From contig MCGO01000019.1 of the NCBI GenBank assembly GCA_002104985.1, positions 186,001 through 250,000 of the forward strand: a stretch of 64,000 bases of DNA, read 5' to 3'. This DNA is from Rhizoclosmatium globosum. Taxonomy: Eukaryota > Chytridiomycota > Chytridiomycetes > Chytridiales > Chytriomycetaceae. Made by a program: the position numbers and the translations under genes. Shown here one piece after another: positions 15,711 to 26,101 of the stretch. The notes beneath the pieces were generated by a model that had not been told where the DNA came from, searched no databases, and saw nothing but the letters and a program-made list of their open reading frames with translations. How positions within the stretch are numbered: the stretch's first letter is position 1; each line of letters begins with the position of its first letter.

Positions 15711-17552
15711 TCAAAACAACTTGAAAAGAATCCTTCTTCCCCATTCTTTGACTCCTTTAGGTCTTTGTAGAGTCAATTCAATTTCTTCAAGTTCCTGCTC
15801 CGTCTCAAGGACTCGCCCCGTGTCGAAATCCATTTCATCGTACGGCACAAGTTTCCACCAGTATTGTGTATCGCCGACAGCACGACGATGATATATGAGG
15901 CCATGGCCGAAAAAGAGGCATAATGAGAGTGGAATTCCTGTTCCGACAATGTGTCAACAATTCATCCGGAGGCTGACAGACACAAATAAAGAAACAAAAC
16001 AAACCTGCATACATCCACGAATTCGCCATCACCCAATTCGTATCAAAAAACACACCCGCATCAACTCCGTTCGTATACAAACTTGAGAAAACCCAACAAA
16101 TAAATACGACAGTCCCGATATACAGCGACAAGTAATTCATGTATGGGAAATACGGCGACTTGTACGGTAAATCCTCGAGTTTCCGGCCTTGCGCCATGTA
16201 CCCGTTCCTGAATCGTAAATGCGTGTACGTCATAACCATCCACGATAGCCAAACACCATATGAGATTTGTCCAGCGAGCCAAGAAAAGACATATGTTGAC
16301 CCATTAGGCCCCGCGCCATACGCACATCCGATGGATATCAGGGAAACTAAAATACAAAGCAGAACAGAATTGATGGGCACACCGTGTTTTGTCGTAACAG
16401 CAAAGATCCTATGCGCCGAACCTTCCTCCGCAAGTCGAGTCAGTGTTCGTGCACACGCATAGATAGATGAGTTGGACGCGGAGACAGCTGCAATGATAAT
16501 GATTGCGTTCATCAAGTCAGGCGCGAAACTGATGCTGACTGTTTTGAAAGCATACACAAAGGGAGACTTTGCAATGTCAGCGGACATGAGGAATTCAGAG
16601 TCCGGTGGAAGGATTAACCCAACGACAAGAAGCGCGCCGAGGTAGAATATCAAGACACGATAAAACGTTCCGTTGATTGCACGGGGAACTGATTTCCGAG
16701 GGTTGATGGCTTCACCGGCTGTAAGACCTACAAGCTCTGTTCCTCCATACGCAAAGAACGCAGTTGCAAAGTTTTTCGCGATGCGAAGGAACAAGTCGAC
16801 AGAGTTGTCGCCCTTCATTGCTGGTTTCCAGTTTGTGAACCAGAGTGGCTGACGTGAATCGTTTGCCCCGAACCATACGACCACGCCGATAATCAGAAAG
16901 AGGACTATAGCAAGAATCTTGATGATGCAGAGAATGAATTCGAGGGTTGCGAAACCGTTCACGGGGAACAGGTTGATGATTGCGATTGGAGCAAGGTAGG
17001 CAAGGGACCAGATCCATGGCTGGACTGTACTTGAAGCGACCCAATACTGCATCAGATTCGCAATTCCGGCCATTTCAGCAGCAATAGTAAGTACCCAAGT
17101 AATCCAGTAAGTCCAGCCCATTGCAAAGCCCAAGGACTTGTGCACGAAACGAGATGGAAACTGTGAGAAGCCGCCTTCGACAGGAAGCAACGTTGCCATC
17201 TCTCCAATACCCGCAATAACACCAAACACCTGGATGGATTGGGTGGCAGCGAGTAAGTAACAGTTGAGGTGACATCACTCTGGTTCACCTGAAGTCCAAC
17301 AATCGCAAAGCAAAGAAGAGCTCCAACTGGGCCCGCCTGAGCAATTGATGTTCCAGATCGCAGCAACAGACCAGTTCCGATGGCTCCTCTGAAGTGTGCA
17401 AGAGAGATTGGTTGGGTTAGTTTAAGTGTTCTTGTAACAAGATTGAAGGACTTGTATAGTAGTTACCCAATCGCAATCATTTCAAGGTGACGAGCGAGAA
17501 GCCGTCGTTTGAGTTTTGGTTCATCAGGAGCGGGAAGGGATATCAGGGCCAT
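15711..17552 (-). CDS. Amino-acid permease (YAT/GAP1-like), copy 3
   Basis: Four exons: 17552-17467, 17388-17289, 17229-16005 and 15937-15711. Introns are 78, 59 and 67 nt and all phases fit. The total is 1638 nt, 545 residues. The short N-terminus leads into RHLEMIAIGGAIGTGLLLRS, followed by GFSQFPSRFV, a LEFILCIIKI helix and GEAINPRKSVPRAI. It is more divergent than copies 1 and 2 in loops and has a different exon pattern, so it is probably an older duplicate. The last exon encodes an acidic cytosolic tail ending KEWGRRILFKLF, a tail type shared by the tandem copies. Family role: amino-acid uptake at the plasma membrane. It shares a 226-bp divergent intergenic region with the PIP/SAP gene, which carries one AGATAA on the minus strand. 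Confidence 0.9.
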
Positions 17553-17778
17553 GACGTTGGATTGGATCTTGTTTGTTCCTGTTTTGGCAACAAGAAACAT
17601 GCATTAGTTAGTGCCCATCAAAAGAGGGTTCCGAGTATTCCGACATGCAACCTGTTCAACCGTTATCTACTATTTATTTATTTAGCATTACTAGAAATCC
17701 AATAAAGCTTCTTGTCCACCAAGTCCGAATACTTTGTCCACCAACCAATTTACCTCCAACTGAACCACCACCACCCAA

Positions 17779-18750
17779 ATGCAAACGTCACTCGCGCAGT
17801 TCTTTGGCGGACCCAAGGCACCCACGGCATCCAAACGCAAGGCCACCTCTTCTTCTTCCTTCGACATCGCGACATCGACGCCAAAGAGAGCAAAGAAGAA
17901 CAAGGAAAACACGAGTGACGCCTTCGCCTGTTCCGACGACCTTCTTCGCTGGCTCGACTCAAACACAATCCACGCTGAATTGAGGGACAAGCGCACAACC
18001 GACGCCCTCAAACAACTCTGCCGCGAGAACAACCTGCCCGTCTCAGGCCCAAAGTACGCCCTCGTCGCTCGTCTGATCGAACACGCGAAAGAAGGAAAGA
18101 AGAAACGCGAAGAGAAACTGTTGATCAACTCTTTCAACGAAACCAGCAATCATAGTACTGAAACACAACACCTACTCGACTTTTACAAAGTAAAGACTTT
18201 CAGTGCCGCAAACAACTTGTTCCACAAAAAGTACCAGGCATCAAAGAAACTAAAGTCGTTTGAGGATCAGTTGGCTGTTTTGACGGGCGCGTCGAAAGGT
18301 TTTGATATGCATCTCTTGAGTGTCTTGGAGGGTCCGCGTGCTGGTTATTACAATGGGAAATATAGTGAGGATGGTATTGATGCGCAGAATGATGTGGCCG
18401 CTTGTTGGAAAGAGTTTCTTCTCTCTTTTGAGTCTATGGAAATGAGTGTGGAGGATTTTGAGAAGGCGATCGTGGCCGGTTCGTTTGTTTCCAAATGCGA
18501 CGACTATGGATTTGATCCATACTTTAAACTCATTGGTCATGAACTTGTCAAGGCGTTGGAGGAGAAGGGAAAGCAGATTTTGTTGAAGTATTCAACAAAC
18601 ATGTCAAGCTTCCACCCCCACGCCGTGGTCGTGGACGTTTCTGAACTGTGTTTTCATTTGCTCTTTTACTTGTTCTTTTCTATTCACGTCAATATACTAT
18701 CTGTAACTTTTAAAGTACTTCAAATGGGATGGGGAACTCTTGCGGAATAA
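17779..18750 (+). CDS. PIP-box and SAP-domain nuclear protein
   Basis: The ATG is followed at once by QTSLAQFF, a perfect PCNA-interacting peptide (Q-x-x-L-x-x-F-F) at residues 2-9. A Lys/Ser-rich segment with a likely nuclear signal (PKRAKKNK) follows. Residues about 50-95 form a SAP-like helix-turn-helix (LRDKRTTDALKQLCRENNLP..GPKYALVARLIEH), a DNA-binding fold. The remaining part is mainly helical and I do not recognise it. The combination suggests a replication- or repair-associated protein recruited to PCNA on DNA, an inference from motifs alone. The last about 35 residues become hydrophobic and run into the convergent wax-synthase gene, so the real 3' end may lie earlier (near 18640) through an unseen intron. 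No homologue name is claimed. Confidence 0.7.
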   Translation: MQTSLAQFFGGPKAPTASKRKATSSSSFDIATSTPKRAKKNKENTSDAFACSDDLLRWLDSNTIHAELRDKRTTDALKQLCRENNLPVSGPKYALVARLIEHAKEGKKKREEKLLINSFNETSNHSTETQHLLDFYKVKTFSAANNLFHKKYQASKKLKSFEDQLAVLTGASKGFDMHLLSVLEGPRAGYYNGKYSEDGIDAQNDVAACWKEFLLSFESMEMSVEDFEKAIVAGSFVSKCDDYGFDPYFKLIGHELVKALEEKGKQILLKYSTNMSSFHPHAVVVDVSELCFHLLFYLFFSIHVNILSVTFKVLQMGWGTLAE

Positions 18751-19700
18751 AGCATCGACCATATGGCCCGACAAAGAGTGGACTTACGACAAGCAACGAT
18801 GTTATAGTGACTAACACCCGCGTTGCATTAGTATTCTTCAGAAAACAATGATTGCCTTACCAAACCAACTCAGCACATTCCAGAACACCTCGCCCCAAGT
18901 CTACCAAACCCAGTAACCTGTTGAAACAACTTGTACCAAACAAAACACCCATTGAAGCACAAAAAACGCCATATTCTCTCCATGACGAACGGACATCCCA
19001 TATACAACGACAACAGGCTAATAACGATTTCATGCAAGAATCCTGAAACCGCAAACACCATAAACGAAGCAACAGCGTAATGTTCCGCTTCGGTTTCATC
19101 TTTCCCTCTCTCGGATTCAAGACCTCAATCACAGGCTCAAACACCATTGAATGCAGAACATGCGCAACAGGCAAGTTCCATCGATTCGCCCACCAGTCTC
19201 GCACTGACGTAGATAAGTATGGGGCATTGAATAGTGGCAGGAACCCAGTGTTGTTCCTCATTGCTGCTACAAGACCAACGAGACTCAACTCAATGTCCAT
19301 CCAAAAGAAGAGAATGAGAATGTACATGAAATGATCGCGCATGGATTTGAAGTCAGTGGACTTATGATACCGAACCGAGATTCAAAGGGATCGTGGCGGA
19401 ATTGGGTGAAGACCCAACATATGAGATTAGATTGAGTGTCTGTGGAAGTGCATTTTTAGCGGACTTTGGTTGAACGGGGGCCGTCTTCATAGAGTAATAC
19501 CTGTCTAGCGAGTATGGAGGCAAAGAAGCTTGGAGTCCGAGCTTTTGGTGGGACACTTGCCTTAAACTGGGAGGCATTGTGAAGTGCCCTGTGATAGATT
19601 GTCTTCCATGGTACAGCCATACTTTTTTAGCGATGCGTTTTTTTGAGAAAGCATTTGACTCCACAGATTTGATTTTTAAGTTCTTCTGTTTTCCGATCTC
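18710..19700 (-). CDS. Wax-synthase-like (MBOAT_2) acyltransferase A, short and frameshifted
   Basis: The clearest block is at 19342 to about 19080: helices, then [25 protein letters not shown], the hallmark of the fungal wax synthase domain. A SGFLHEIV segment with the conserved His follows in another frame, and [12 protein letters not shown] lies near the C-terminus, ending at 18710. The upstream part near 19540 reads ASQFKASVPPKARTPSF, homologous to the start region of copies B and C. At least two frame changes separate these blocks. The about 180-residue N-terminal region present in copy E is absent. Family role: membrane-bound transfer of acyl groups to alcohols in the ER. As written it is not translatable in one frame, so it is either a decayed copy or affected by sequence errors. 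Confidence 0.65.
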
Positions 19701-19776
19701 CATCCTCCGATCTCCAACAAACACATCCACAAAAAGAAGAACTAAAAAGTGAAAGGAATTGGATAAAGCTCAGGTT

Positions 19777-20580
19777 TCATACAACGTCGTAGGGTCCTAC
19801 AAACAGCGGACTTGAAATCAGGAGTAGAGCCATGGAAACTATTTTCCTAATTGTCAGTATTTCACAAATCATCCAAAAATTACCTGTCCATCCAAGAATA
19901 TTCCAAAATACCCTCGTCCCCAAGACTTCCCAAACCCAGTCCCCTTCTGAACCAAAACCTGTAAACAACAAAACACCCACTGCACCATGAAAAACGCGAA
20001 ACTCTCCCCAACGTTAACATACCGACACCCACCAACCCAAGAAAATACCCACCCCGACAATTCATGTCCAACCCAGACACAAAAAACGTAACAAACGACG
20101 CAATAGCAAACTCCCACCCAACAGACCCCCTTCTCCCTCCACCCACAACTTTCAAACCGGCAAAAACACAACCGTCCGAAATATATGCGCAACCGGTAAA
20201 TTCCATCGATTCGCCCAAAAATCTCGAATCGACGTTGAAAAGTACGGCGCATTGAATAAAGGCAAGTAATGTGTCTGATAGATGATCGCAGGCGCGAGGA
20301 ATAGGAATACGCTGTAGACTTCCATGGAGGTTACGGCCATGATCCCGAAGAGGGTGTGGTCTATGATTCCTTTTGTGTCGAAGGGACTGAGGAAGCCTGT
20401 TTTGGGTTCAAGGGGGCGGAGGATGAGGCAGAGGATGAGAAGGCAGGTTGTGGATTTTGCGGCGATTTTGGTGTAAAGGTTGTGTTGCGGTGTTTTGGAG
20501 GGATGCTTGTTCGGAAATGATAAGCGGCGGTAAAGATTGGGTGACGCTCGCCAGAGTCTTGATGGAGGACTTGATGTCAT
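19777..20580 (-). CDS. Wax-synthase-like (MBOAT_2) acyltransferase B, short and frameshifted
   Basis: The first block (20580-20152) starts with an ATG and carries two hydrophobic helices, [20 protein letters not shown] and PVAHIF. The second block (20218-19880) is in another frame and contains [21 protein letters not shown], where a His is expected after SGL but DMN is read. The third block ends with [11 protein letters not shown] at 19777. It lacks the long N-terminal region of copy E and starts at the same homologous position as copies A and C, so these three probably arose by tandem duplication of an already short unit. If the loss of the His is real, this copy would be inactive by family rules. 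Confidence 0.6.
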
Positions 20581-20688
20581 GTTTTCGATGGTACTTGGAT
20601 TTGGGTGCAGCAGATAGTCACAAATCCCCGATCTCCCCGAACTTTTTTACTAAAAATTAGATAGCAGAATCATAATGCCACAAGCTTT

Positions 20689-21548
20689 CTAAAATACGAC
20701 TGGAAGGGGAAAGTCTTCAGGCTTGATGCAGCGACCAAATGGCCCGATAAACAAGGGACTTACGACCAATATAACCATGAATGTAACTATTAGAAATAAA
20801 TTAGACAGAAAATGAACTTGCGCGTTTGTTAAAGTAACATACCAAACCAGCCGACAATATTCCAATAGAACCCTCGTCCCCAAGTCCTTCCAAATCCAGT
20901 CAATTCTGGAATACAACCTGAATAACACACAGCAGCCACTGTATCAAAAAGAACGCCAGACTCTCGCCCGCATTGATAAATCGACATCCCATAGCTACTG
21001 AAGCAAGTCTCGCAACACCTTCATGCACAATCCCCGAAACAAGAAACGTTGTAAACGATGCGATAGTAACTTGAATCATTGACGGTTTAGATTTAGCCTT
21101 CTTCAACCCGTTCAAAAGCTTAATACAGGTTCAAACGTCAAGGTGCGAAACAGATGCTCAGCCGGCAAGTCCCACCGAACCCACCAATCCCGCACGGACG
21201 TTGCTAAATACGGAGCATTGAATACTGGTAAGTAGCCCGTGTTGAAGATGACAGCTGGTATGAGGAAGGATATCGTTGCTCCAATTTCTATCAGGCAGAA
21301 GATGCTAAGACCATACAGAAGGTGATCCAACATTGCTTTTGTATGAAGGGACTGAGGAAGCCTATCCTTGACTCAAAGGGAGACTTCCGAAACTGAGAGA
21401 GTGACCAGCACATGACAACCAGTGATAGTGAGCATTTTACGAATAGAGTAGCATAGAAAGAGGGAGTTCGGGCATTTGGAGGAACACTGAATCTGAATTG
21501 AGATGCGTTGCGAATGGACTCTGTTGCCAGCTGCGAAAGAGAAATCAT
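20689..21548 (-). CDS. Wax-synthase-like (MBOAT_2) acyltransferase C, short and frameshifted
   Basis: It is built from four overlapping frames. The N-terminal part is ASQFRFSVPPNARTPSF with a helix (from 21548). FNAPYLATSVRDWWVRWDLPAEH lies near 21200. SGIVHEGVARLASVAMGC with the conserved His lies near 21030. The C-terminal SPLFIGPFGRCI lies near 20735. Order and spacing match the wax synthase family, and each frame change is compatible with one missing base or a short intron. It is the third member of the minus-strand tandem trio and is divergent (head-to-head) with copy D, leaving a very small shared 5' region. Family role: acyl-CoA:alcohol acyl transfer in the ER membrane; the substrate is unknown. 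Confidence 0.62.
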
Positions 21549-21589
21549 TATTTTGTTTGTTTTGTGGGACTGTGTTCAGCCATCCAATA

Positions 21590-22870
21590 ATGTTCACTGT
21601 TCCTTTTCCGGCTACTCTGGTCTGTCTCGTCTTCTTTGTATTCATATTAATTGATGTGTAGGCAATCGTGCTGGGTATCTGTCCAATGATCCACTTCCAG
21701 TTGCTCAAGATATCACACCTGTCAACCTCAATTATCGCTTCAATTGGAGCCATTCTCCTCATCGTCATACCACTTCTCTTCCCGTCTCCTTCAAAGCTTA
21801 TCAATGATTGCATCAAAGGCGCTTCGTTCTTCTTTGTCCTACGTGTATTGGAGATCGCAACGTTTTCGAGGCAAGCTCATTGTGATATGCATAGTGAAAC
21901 TAACTCGTATTGATAGATCCATGAACCTCAAATGGACTTTATTTGATTATTGCCAGTTCTTGGCTACGTCTGATAACGTTCCGACGTTGGCGGAAGCTGA
22001 GAGAAAAGCTCAACAAGCCTCAAAGACGGCACTAAGGAAAGGAGAGAAAATGGACACCAAAGATTGTGAAAGCTGAAGACGAAATGGGGCCTTCTATCTG
22101 TCATAGTCATCGGTTTGGTTGCACATTACCTGTTTTACGGCTTTGCGCTGGCGTACTGTCGAAAGTACGAGTACAATACATCTACTGGATTCTTGTCGCT
22201 GTTTGACTGGAAGGGTGTTTTGGATCACATCATCTTTTTCATACTCTTCTACTGATATTTGGATCTGTGAGTGGAAACCGTTATTTTAGAATCATATACT
22301 TAAATTTAATTAGCGTACGTTTTGCTACGCTTGGAATGGTCATGGCTTGGGTGCGCCATACACCCCGATCTTTGATCAACCTTATTTGGCAACCTCTCTA
22401 CGCGACTTTGTACGTCATTCTTTTCCCTCCGGCTTTAACTATGAATATGTAATAGTGGTCGCATCGATGGAATTACCCAATCAAATTAACGTTCCACCGT
22501 CTCGTCTTCACTCCCCTCCTCTCCCTCTTTGAATCCTACAACAAAGCAACCTCATCAAACACATCAAAACATCGACACACGGAACTTCAATCGTAACCGC
22601 CACGTTTGCATCCTTCTGCTTCTCGGCAATGTTTCACGAATACATTTTGGTGTTGTTGATGCCTGACGAAAAGGCGGGTGTTCAGTTCACCTTCTTTATT
22701 ATCAACGGAGTGTTATGTATTGCACAATATGGCTGCAAAAGATGACTGGGTTTGGAATATCGTGGGGTTTTGGGCGTGGATGGAAAGTTGTTGGTTGGGC
22801 GTTGACGGCTGCAACATTGTTGACCACGGCACCACTCTTTGTTGGATCCTATGCGCGTACAGTACAATGA
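21590..22870 (+). CDS. Wax-synthase-like (MBOAT_2) acyltransferase D, frame breaks
   Basis: A longer form than A-C. It has N-terminal hydrophobic helices (near 21670-21850), then a segment LFDYCQFLATSDNVPTLAEA that matches copy E, then helices with AYCRKYEYNTSTGFLSLFDW. DQPYLATSLRDF lies near 22375, an intron-like gap follows, then WSHRWNYPIKLTF near 22456. MFHEYILVLLMPDEKA carries the conserved His near 22630. The C-terminus reads APLFVGSYARTVQ and stops at 22870. The reading frame changes several times; some changes fit short GT-AG introns (such as the gap before WSHRWNYP), others look like single-base losses. The start is uncertain; the ATG at 21590 is the nearest candidate. Confidence 0.6.
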
Positions 22871-22961
22871 TGCAGTTACCTGTGCCTGACCGTGTTGTTT
22901 CGTTTTGGCAAATGTTGATTTGATGATATACAGTATGAGGACTTTAATTTTTCCGTGTTAA

Positions 22962-23292
22962 TTATTTGGATATCAGAAACTTAGGTTTCGGGTCATATGT
23001 TCCCAATCTTGTATGTGGTTGACGATGGATAACGACAGGTTCGACCGAAGGATAGATTGTAATGGTCGTCGGAACTGCATTTCCTGTGGCACTGGCTCGG
23101 GGTTGGCATCCATTGATGCTTTCCAAAGAATGCTCCGTGATGGTTACTGGCTTCAGTTGCTTTGTTTGCATATACGCAGCTAAGTTTTTGAATCCACGTC
23201 TGACGGCGCCAGAACCTTGATTGGCAGAAGCAGAATAGAAACAGAATGACACCAGCGACAATCAACGGTAAGAAGCTTAGCCAGCTAACCAT
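22962..23292 (-). CDS. Small single-pass membrane protein, novel family, member 1
   Basis: The ATG at 23292 opens a frame with one strong hydrophobic helix (LSFLPLIVAGVILFLFCFC) followed by basic and aromatic residues (QSRFWRR). A single-base shift near 23230 then moves to a frame with KQLKPVTITEHS, a Pro/Thr-rich stretch and the C-terminus TRLGTYDPKPKFLISK. Members 2 and 3, immediately upstream on the same strand, share the helix, the Cys-rich juxtamembrane part and the RLG-Y-P-P-I-S/T ending. Before the ATG a possible 3' splice site (CGCAG) would extend the protein with QQDLSELRHSK, so a signal-peptide exon may exist further up. I recognise no family and claim no function. Confidence 0.5.
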
Positions 23293-23408
23293 ATTTTGTT
23301 TTGGGGAAGGTTTTGAGTGTCGAAGCTCACTCAAATCTTGCTGCGTGCAATAAAAAAATAATGAAATCGTGAATTTTATGACGTCTATATTAAAGCATAG
23401 AAATATTA

Positions 23409-23783
23409 TCAGGTCGAAGTAATCTCAGGTGGCTTCGGCAGATAAGTCCCCAACCGCTCTGGTCGGCGAGTCTGAAGTCGAACTACAACAGGCTCAACCG
23501 GGGGCGTTATCGCAACTGTTGAATGAGGATTTTGCATCCAGTTTTGAGTGGTAGCATTTGGGGTGGGTTGAGTGATACCACCGTTCTCGCTTTCCCCATA
23601 TGAATGCTCTGTAATAGTGACGGGCTCCAATCGCTTTGTACTTAAATAAACAACGTAGTTTACAATGCGTCTCTTCACGCGGCCAAGTCGTTTTGTTTGG
23701 CGGTCGTAGAACCGAGTCCTGACGAAGACACAACAGCAAATTAAAAGAGCCACAAATATGAATAACGCCAAAACAGGCCCCAT
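23409..23783 (-). CDS. Small single-pass membrane protein, novel family, member 2
   Basis: An intact frame of 124 residues. It has a hydrophobic helix (VLALFIFVALLICCCVFV), a basic stop-transfer segment (RTRFYDRQTKRLGRVKRR), the motif RLEPVTITEHSYG, a Ser/Pro/Thr/Asn-rich region and a C-terminus with RRPERLGTYLPKPPEITS. The PVTITEHS motif is shared with member 1, and the end with members 1 and 3. Upstream in the same frame lies AQDDDNSTDWPV, acidic and lumenal-looking, without an ATG. The true start could therefore be in an earlier exon. Likely topology is N-out with a short cytosolic tail carrying the conserved motifs. Function unknown. Confidence 0.55.
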   Translation of the reverse strand: MGPVLALFIFVALLICCCVFVRTRFYDRQTKRLGRVKRRIVNYVVYLSTKRLEPVTITEHSYGESENGGITQPTPNATTQNWMQNPHSTVAITPPVEPVVVRLQTRRPERLGTYLPKPPEITST

Positions 23784-24013
23784 GACTGGCCAGTCGGTGG
23801 AGTTGTCGTCGTCTTGGGCTATGGAATGGTTTGGAAAAATGAAATGTCCCGAGCGGACTGTGATAAACGATCAAATAACAGGTCCAAACGTAATCAAATA
23901 GCGTAAATATTTATAGTAATTGAAAATACTATCAGAACTGCAATATCTCTTACTCGTTGCTAATTGTAACTTGATTTCATAAATATGAGGTATTAATTTA
24001 CTAATTTAGCAAC

Positions 24014-24538
24014 TCATTTCGAAGTTATAAATGGGGAATTTGGTCCATATACACCAAGCCGTTCTACTGGTTTATGTCGACTTTGGAATGCAGTTCCTTC
24101 GGCTGGAGAAATGGAAATTATTGTATGTGTGTTCCCAAATTTATCTGTGTATTCTTGAGTGGTTTGAGGCATTGGATTTTGTATTTGTGTTAACGACAGT
24201 GTGGCTGTGACGATGTTTGTCTGACTATCGCCAAAGCAATGCGCAGTGACGGTAGGTGGCTCGGGTCCAAAAGAAGTGGGCAACTGTGTTATAGAAACAC
24301 CGTCTTGCTTGCTGAATCGTTTTTTGCAACTCTGGTACAGATGACAAAGGCAGCCACACCCGAAGAGAGCCCCCAGAATGCAACCAGTTATTATCCAGTC
24401 AGTCTGAGTCATTTCATGGTAGTTGCGGGACATTTTGTTGGTTTCGGTGAGATATCTTACTGCTTTTCCACAAGCGTATTCTCGTGAAGAGGCTGGGTAG
24501 AGATCGGAATTGCTTCTTTGTGGCAGAACGAAGAGCAA
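24014..24538 (-). CDS. Small single-pass membrane protein, novel family, member 3
   Basis: An open frame of up to 174 residues. A hydrophobic run (NLLVLGVLLFVL), just upstream of and overlapping the first residues, looks like a signal peptide. An ectodomain-like part of about 45 residues follows, then TQTDWIITGCILGALFGCGCLC as the membrane helix, a basic segment (CKKRF), a Thr-rich region and the C-terminus KPVERLGVYGPNSPFIT. The ending matches members 1 and 2. No in-frame ATG is seen at the signal-like run, so the start is unresolved. Taken with its neighbours it defines a tandem family of three, lying between wax-synthase copies D and E. Function unknown. Confidence 0.52.
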   Translation of the reverse strand: MLFVLPQRSNSDLYPASSREYACGKAVRYLTETNKMSRNYHEMTQTDWIITGCILGALFGCGCLCHLYQSCKKRFSKQDGVSITQLPTSFGPEPPTVTAHCFGDSQTNIVTATLSLTQIQNPMPQTTQEYTDKFGNTHTIISISPAEGTAFQSRHKPVERLGVYGPNSPFITSK

Positions 24539-24626
24539 AACACCAAGAACAAGTAAATTCTGGATTGGTTTATAAATCGTTATTTATTTTGACACATTTG
24601 CTCAGAAAGATTGTGGAGATCAGGAG

Positions 24627-26101
24627 ATGGCTGCAGTGAAGTACGAAGCGGTCCTCATTGACCCAATAGCTTCCATTCCACCTTGGGCGTCAGCTGTAAG
24701 CCATATAATACTGCAAGATAACTTGACGCCTAACTACCACCTTCAGATCATCTTGTTTGGCCTCATACCCTCAATGCACTTGACGCTCTTACACTCAACA
24801 TCCATCCCATCCTTCGCCGTGACAATCCTCAGCACATCCCTCTTCTTCTTCATCCCAAACCTTCTCGAATGCGATGAACAGTCCGTCGATTTCATGTGGA
24901 AGGGCCTGGGCTGCGTGTACTTTCTTCTCCGCTCTCTTGAAATTGGATCCTTCCCTCGATCGGTAACGTCAAAGTGGACTGCGGCGCAATACTTTGAGTT
25001 TCTGTTTACATCTGATAACGAGCCGTTGCGGAGGTATCGAAAGGAGGAAGCCTTGAAGGAGGTTCAAGCTTGTCAGGAGTTGGGGCTCCCTCTTCCAAAG
25101 CCGAAAGAAAACGGGCCGTATGTTACGGAGCCGAGTGGTTATGGAATTTGGTTCTTTGTGAAGCTTTTGGGCGAGATGTTGTGTTGTGAAGTCTTGTACT
25201 GTTTCGCGAAAGGGTATTTGGCAAAGTATCCATATCGGGAGTATGGACCTTTCTTGGCTTTATGGGACTTAGAAGGGGTTGTCGTTCACGCCGTTTTTGC
25301 AGTGTTACTCATGACGGAGCTGAACATGAGTTGAGTTGGTCTTATCTCTGGATTTCTGTTGCACTAAACAGTTGTATACAGCTTACACGTTTTCCACGTT
25401 GCCTGTAACTATCATGCTCAACGCCCCCTTTGTTCACATGTTCAATAATCCTTTCTTGTCAACATCCTTAGCTGATTTTGTGAGCGAATTTGCGGTCGTG
25501 AGTTATCTAATAATACTAACATCATTTTCAGTGGTCTCACAGATGGAACTACCCCATCAAAGAAACAATGTATCGCTTGGGATTCGTACCAACAATCACT
25601 CTCTTGTCCTGGTTCGACCCGCCATCGAATTCAGGGCATAAGGTTGCGAAACCAAAACAACCGGTTGCGCATTATGCGATTGCTTCAGTTGTCGCTTTAT
25701 TGCATCGGCTATGTTTCATGAATACGTTGTGGCGTTCTTCCTTGCTGGTCAGAAACTGGACAAAACGGAATCTTCTTCATTTTGCATGGACTGCTGTGTA
25801 TTGAGCAGCGAGCTTTCCAAGTATGGACTGGATTTGGAAGGAGTTGGGGAAAGGGGTTATGTGGAATATTGTTGGATGGTTAGTTACTGTTACTTTGTTG
25901 CTTGTCACAAGTCCCTTATTTGCTGGCGTATATATTCGGTCAGGAGTTATTAGTCTCTTACCAGTGCCTGGATTTTGTTTGACTTTTTCAGAGCATTATT
26001 TAATATTTGTACTCGCTTTTTATTCTATGATTCGTTTTGATAAAGTAAAAACCTCTTATTATTGTATGCATTCCATTAGAAATACTTCAGAAAGAAATTG
26101 A
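24627..26101 (+). CDS. Wax-synthase-like (MBOAT_2) acyltransferase E, longest copy
   Basis: The first 235 residues are in one intact frame from ATG 24627. They carry three or four hydrophobic helices, the segment AAQYFEFLFTSDNEPLRRY and helices ending in EYGPFLALWDLEGVVVHAVF. Downstream are MFNNPFLSTSLADF near 25440 and a GT-AG gap (about 25490-25530). Then come WSHRWNYPIKETMYR near 25531 and MFHEYVVAFF with the conserved His near 25711. The C-terminus is SPLFAGVYIRSG near 25910. The frame changes near 25335 and 25800 are unresolved. It serves as the reference for the N-terminal region missing in A-C. Family role: ER acyl transfer to alcohols. The 3' end overlaps that of the convergent copy F by a few bases. 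Confidence 0.68.
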
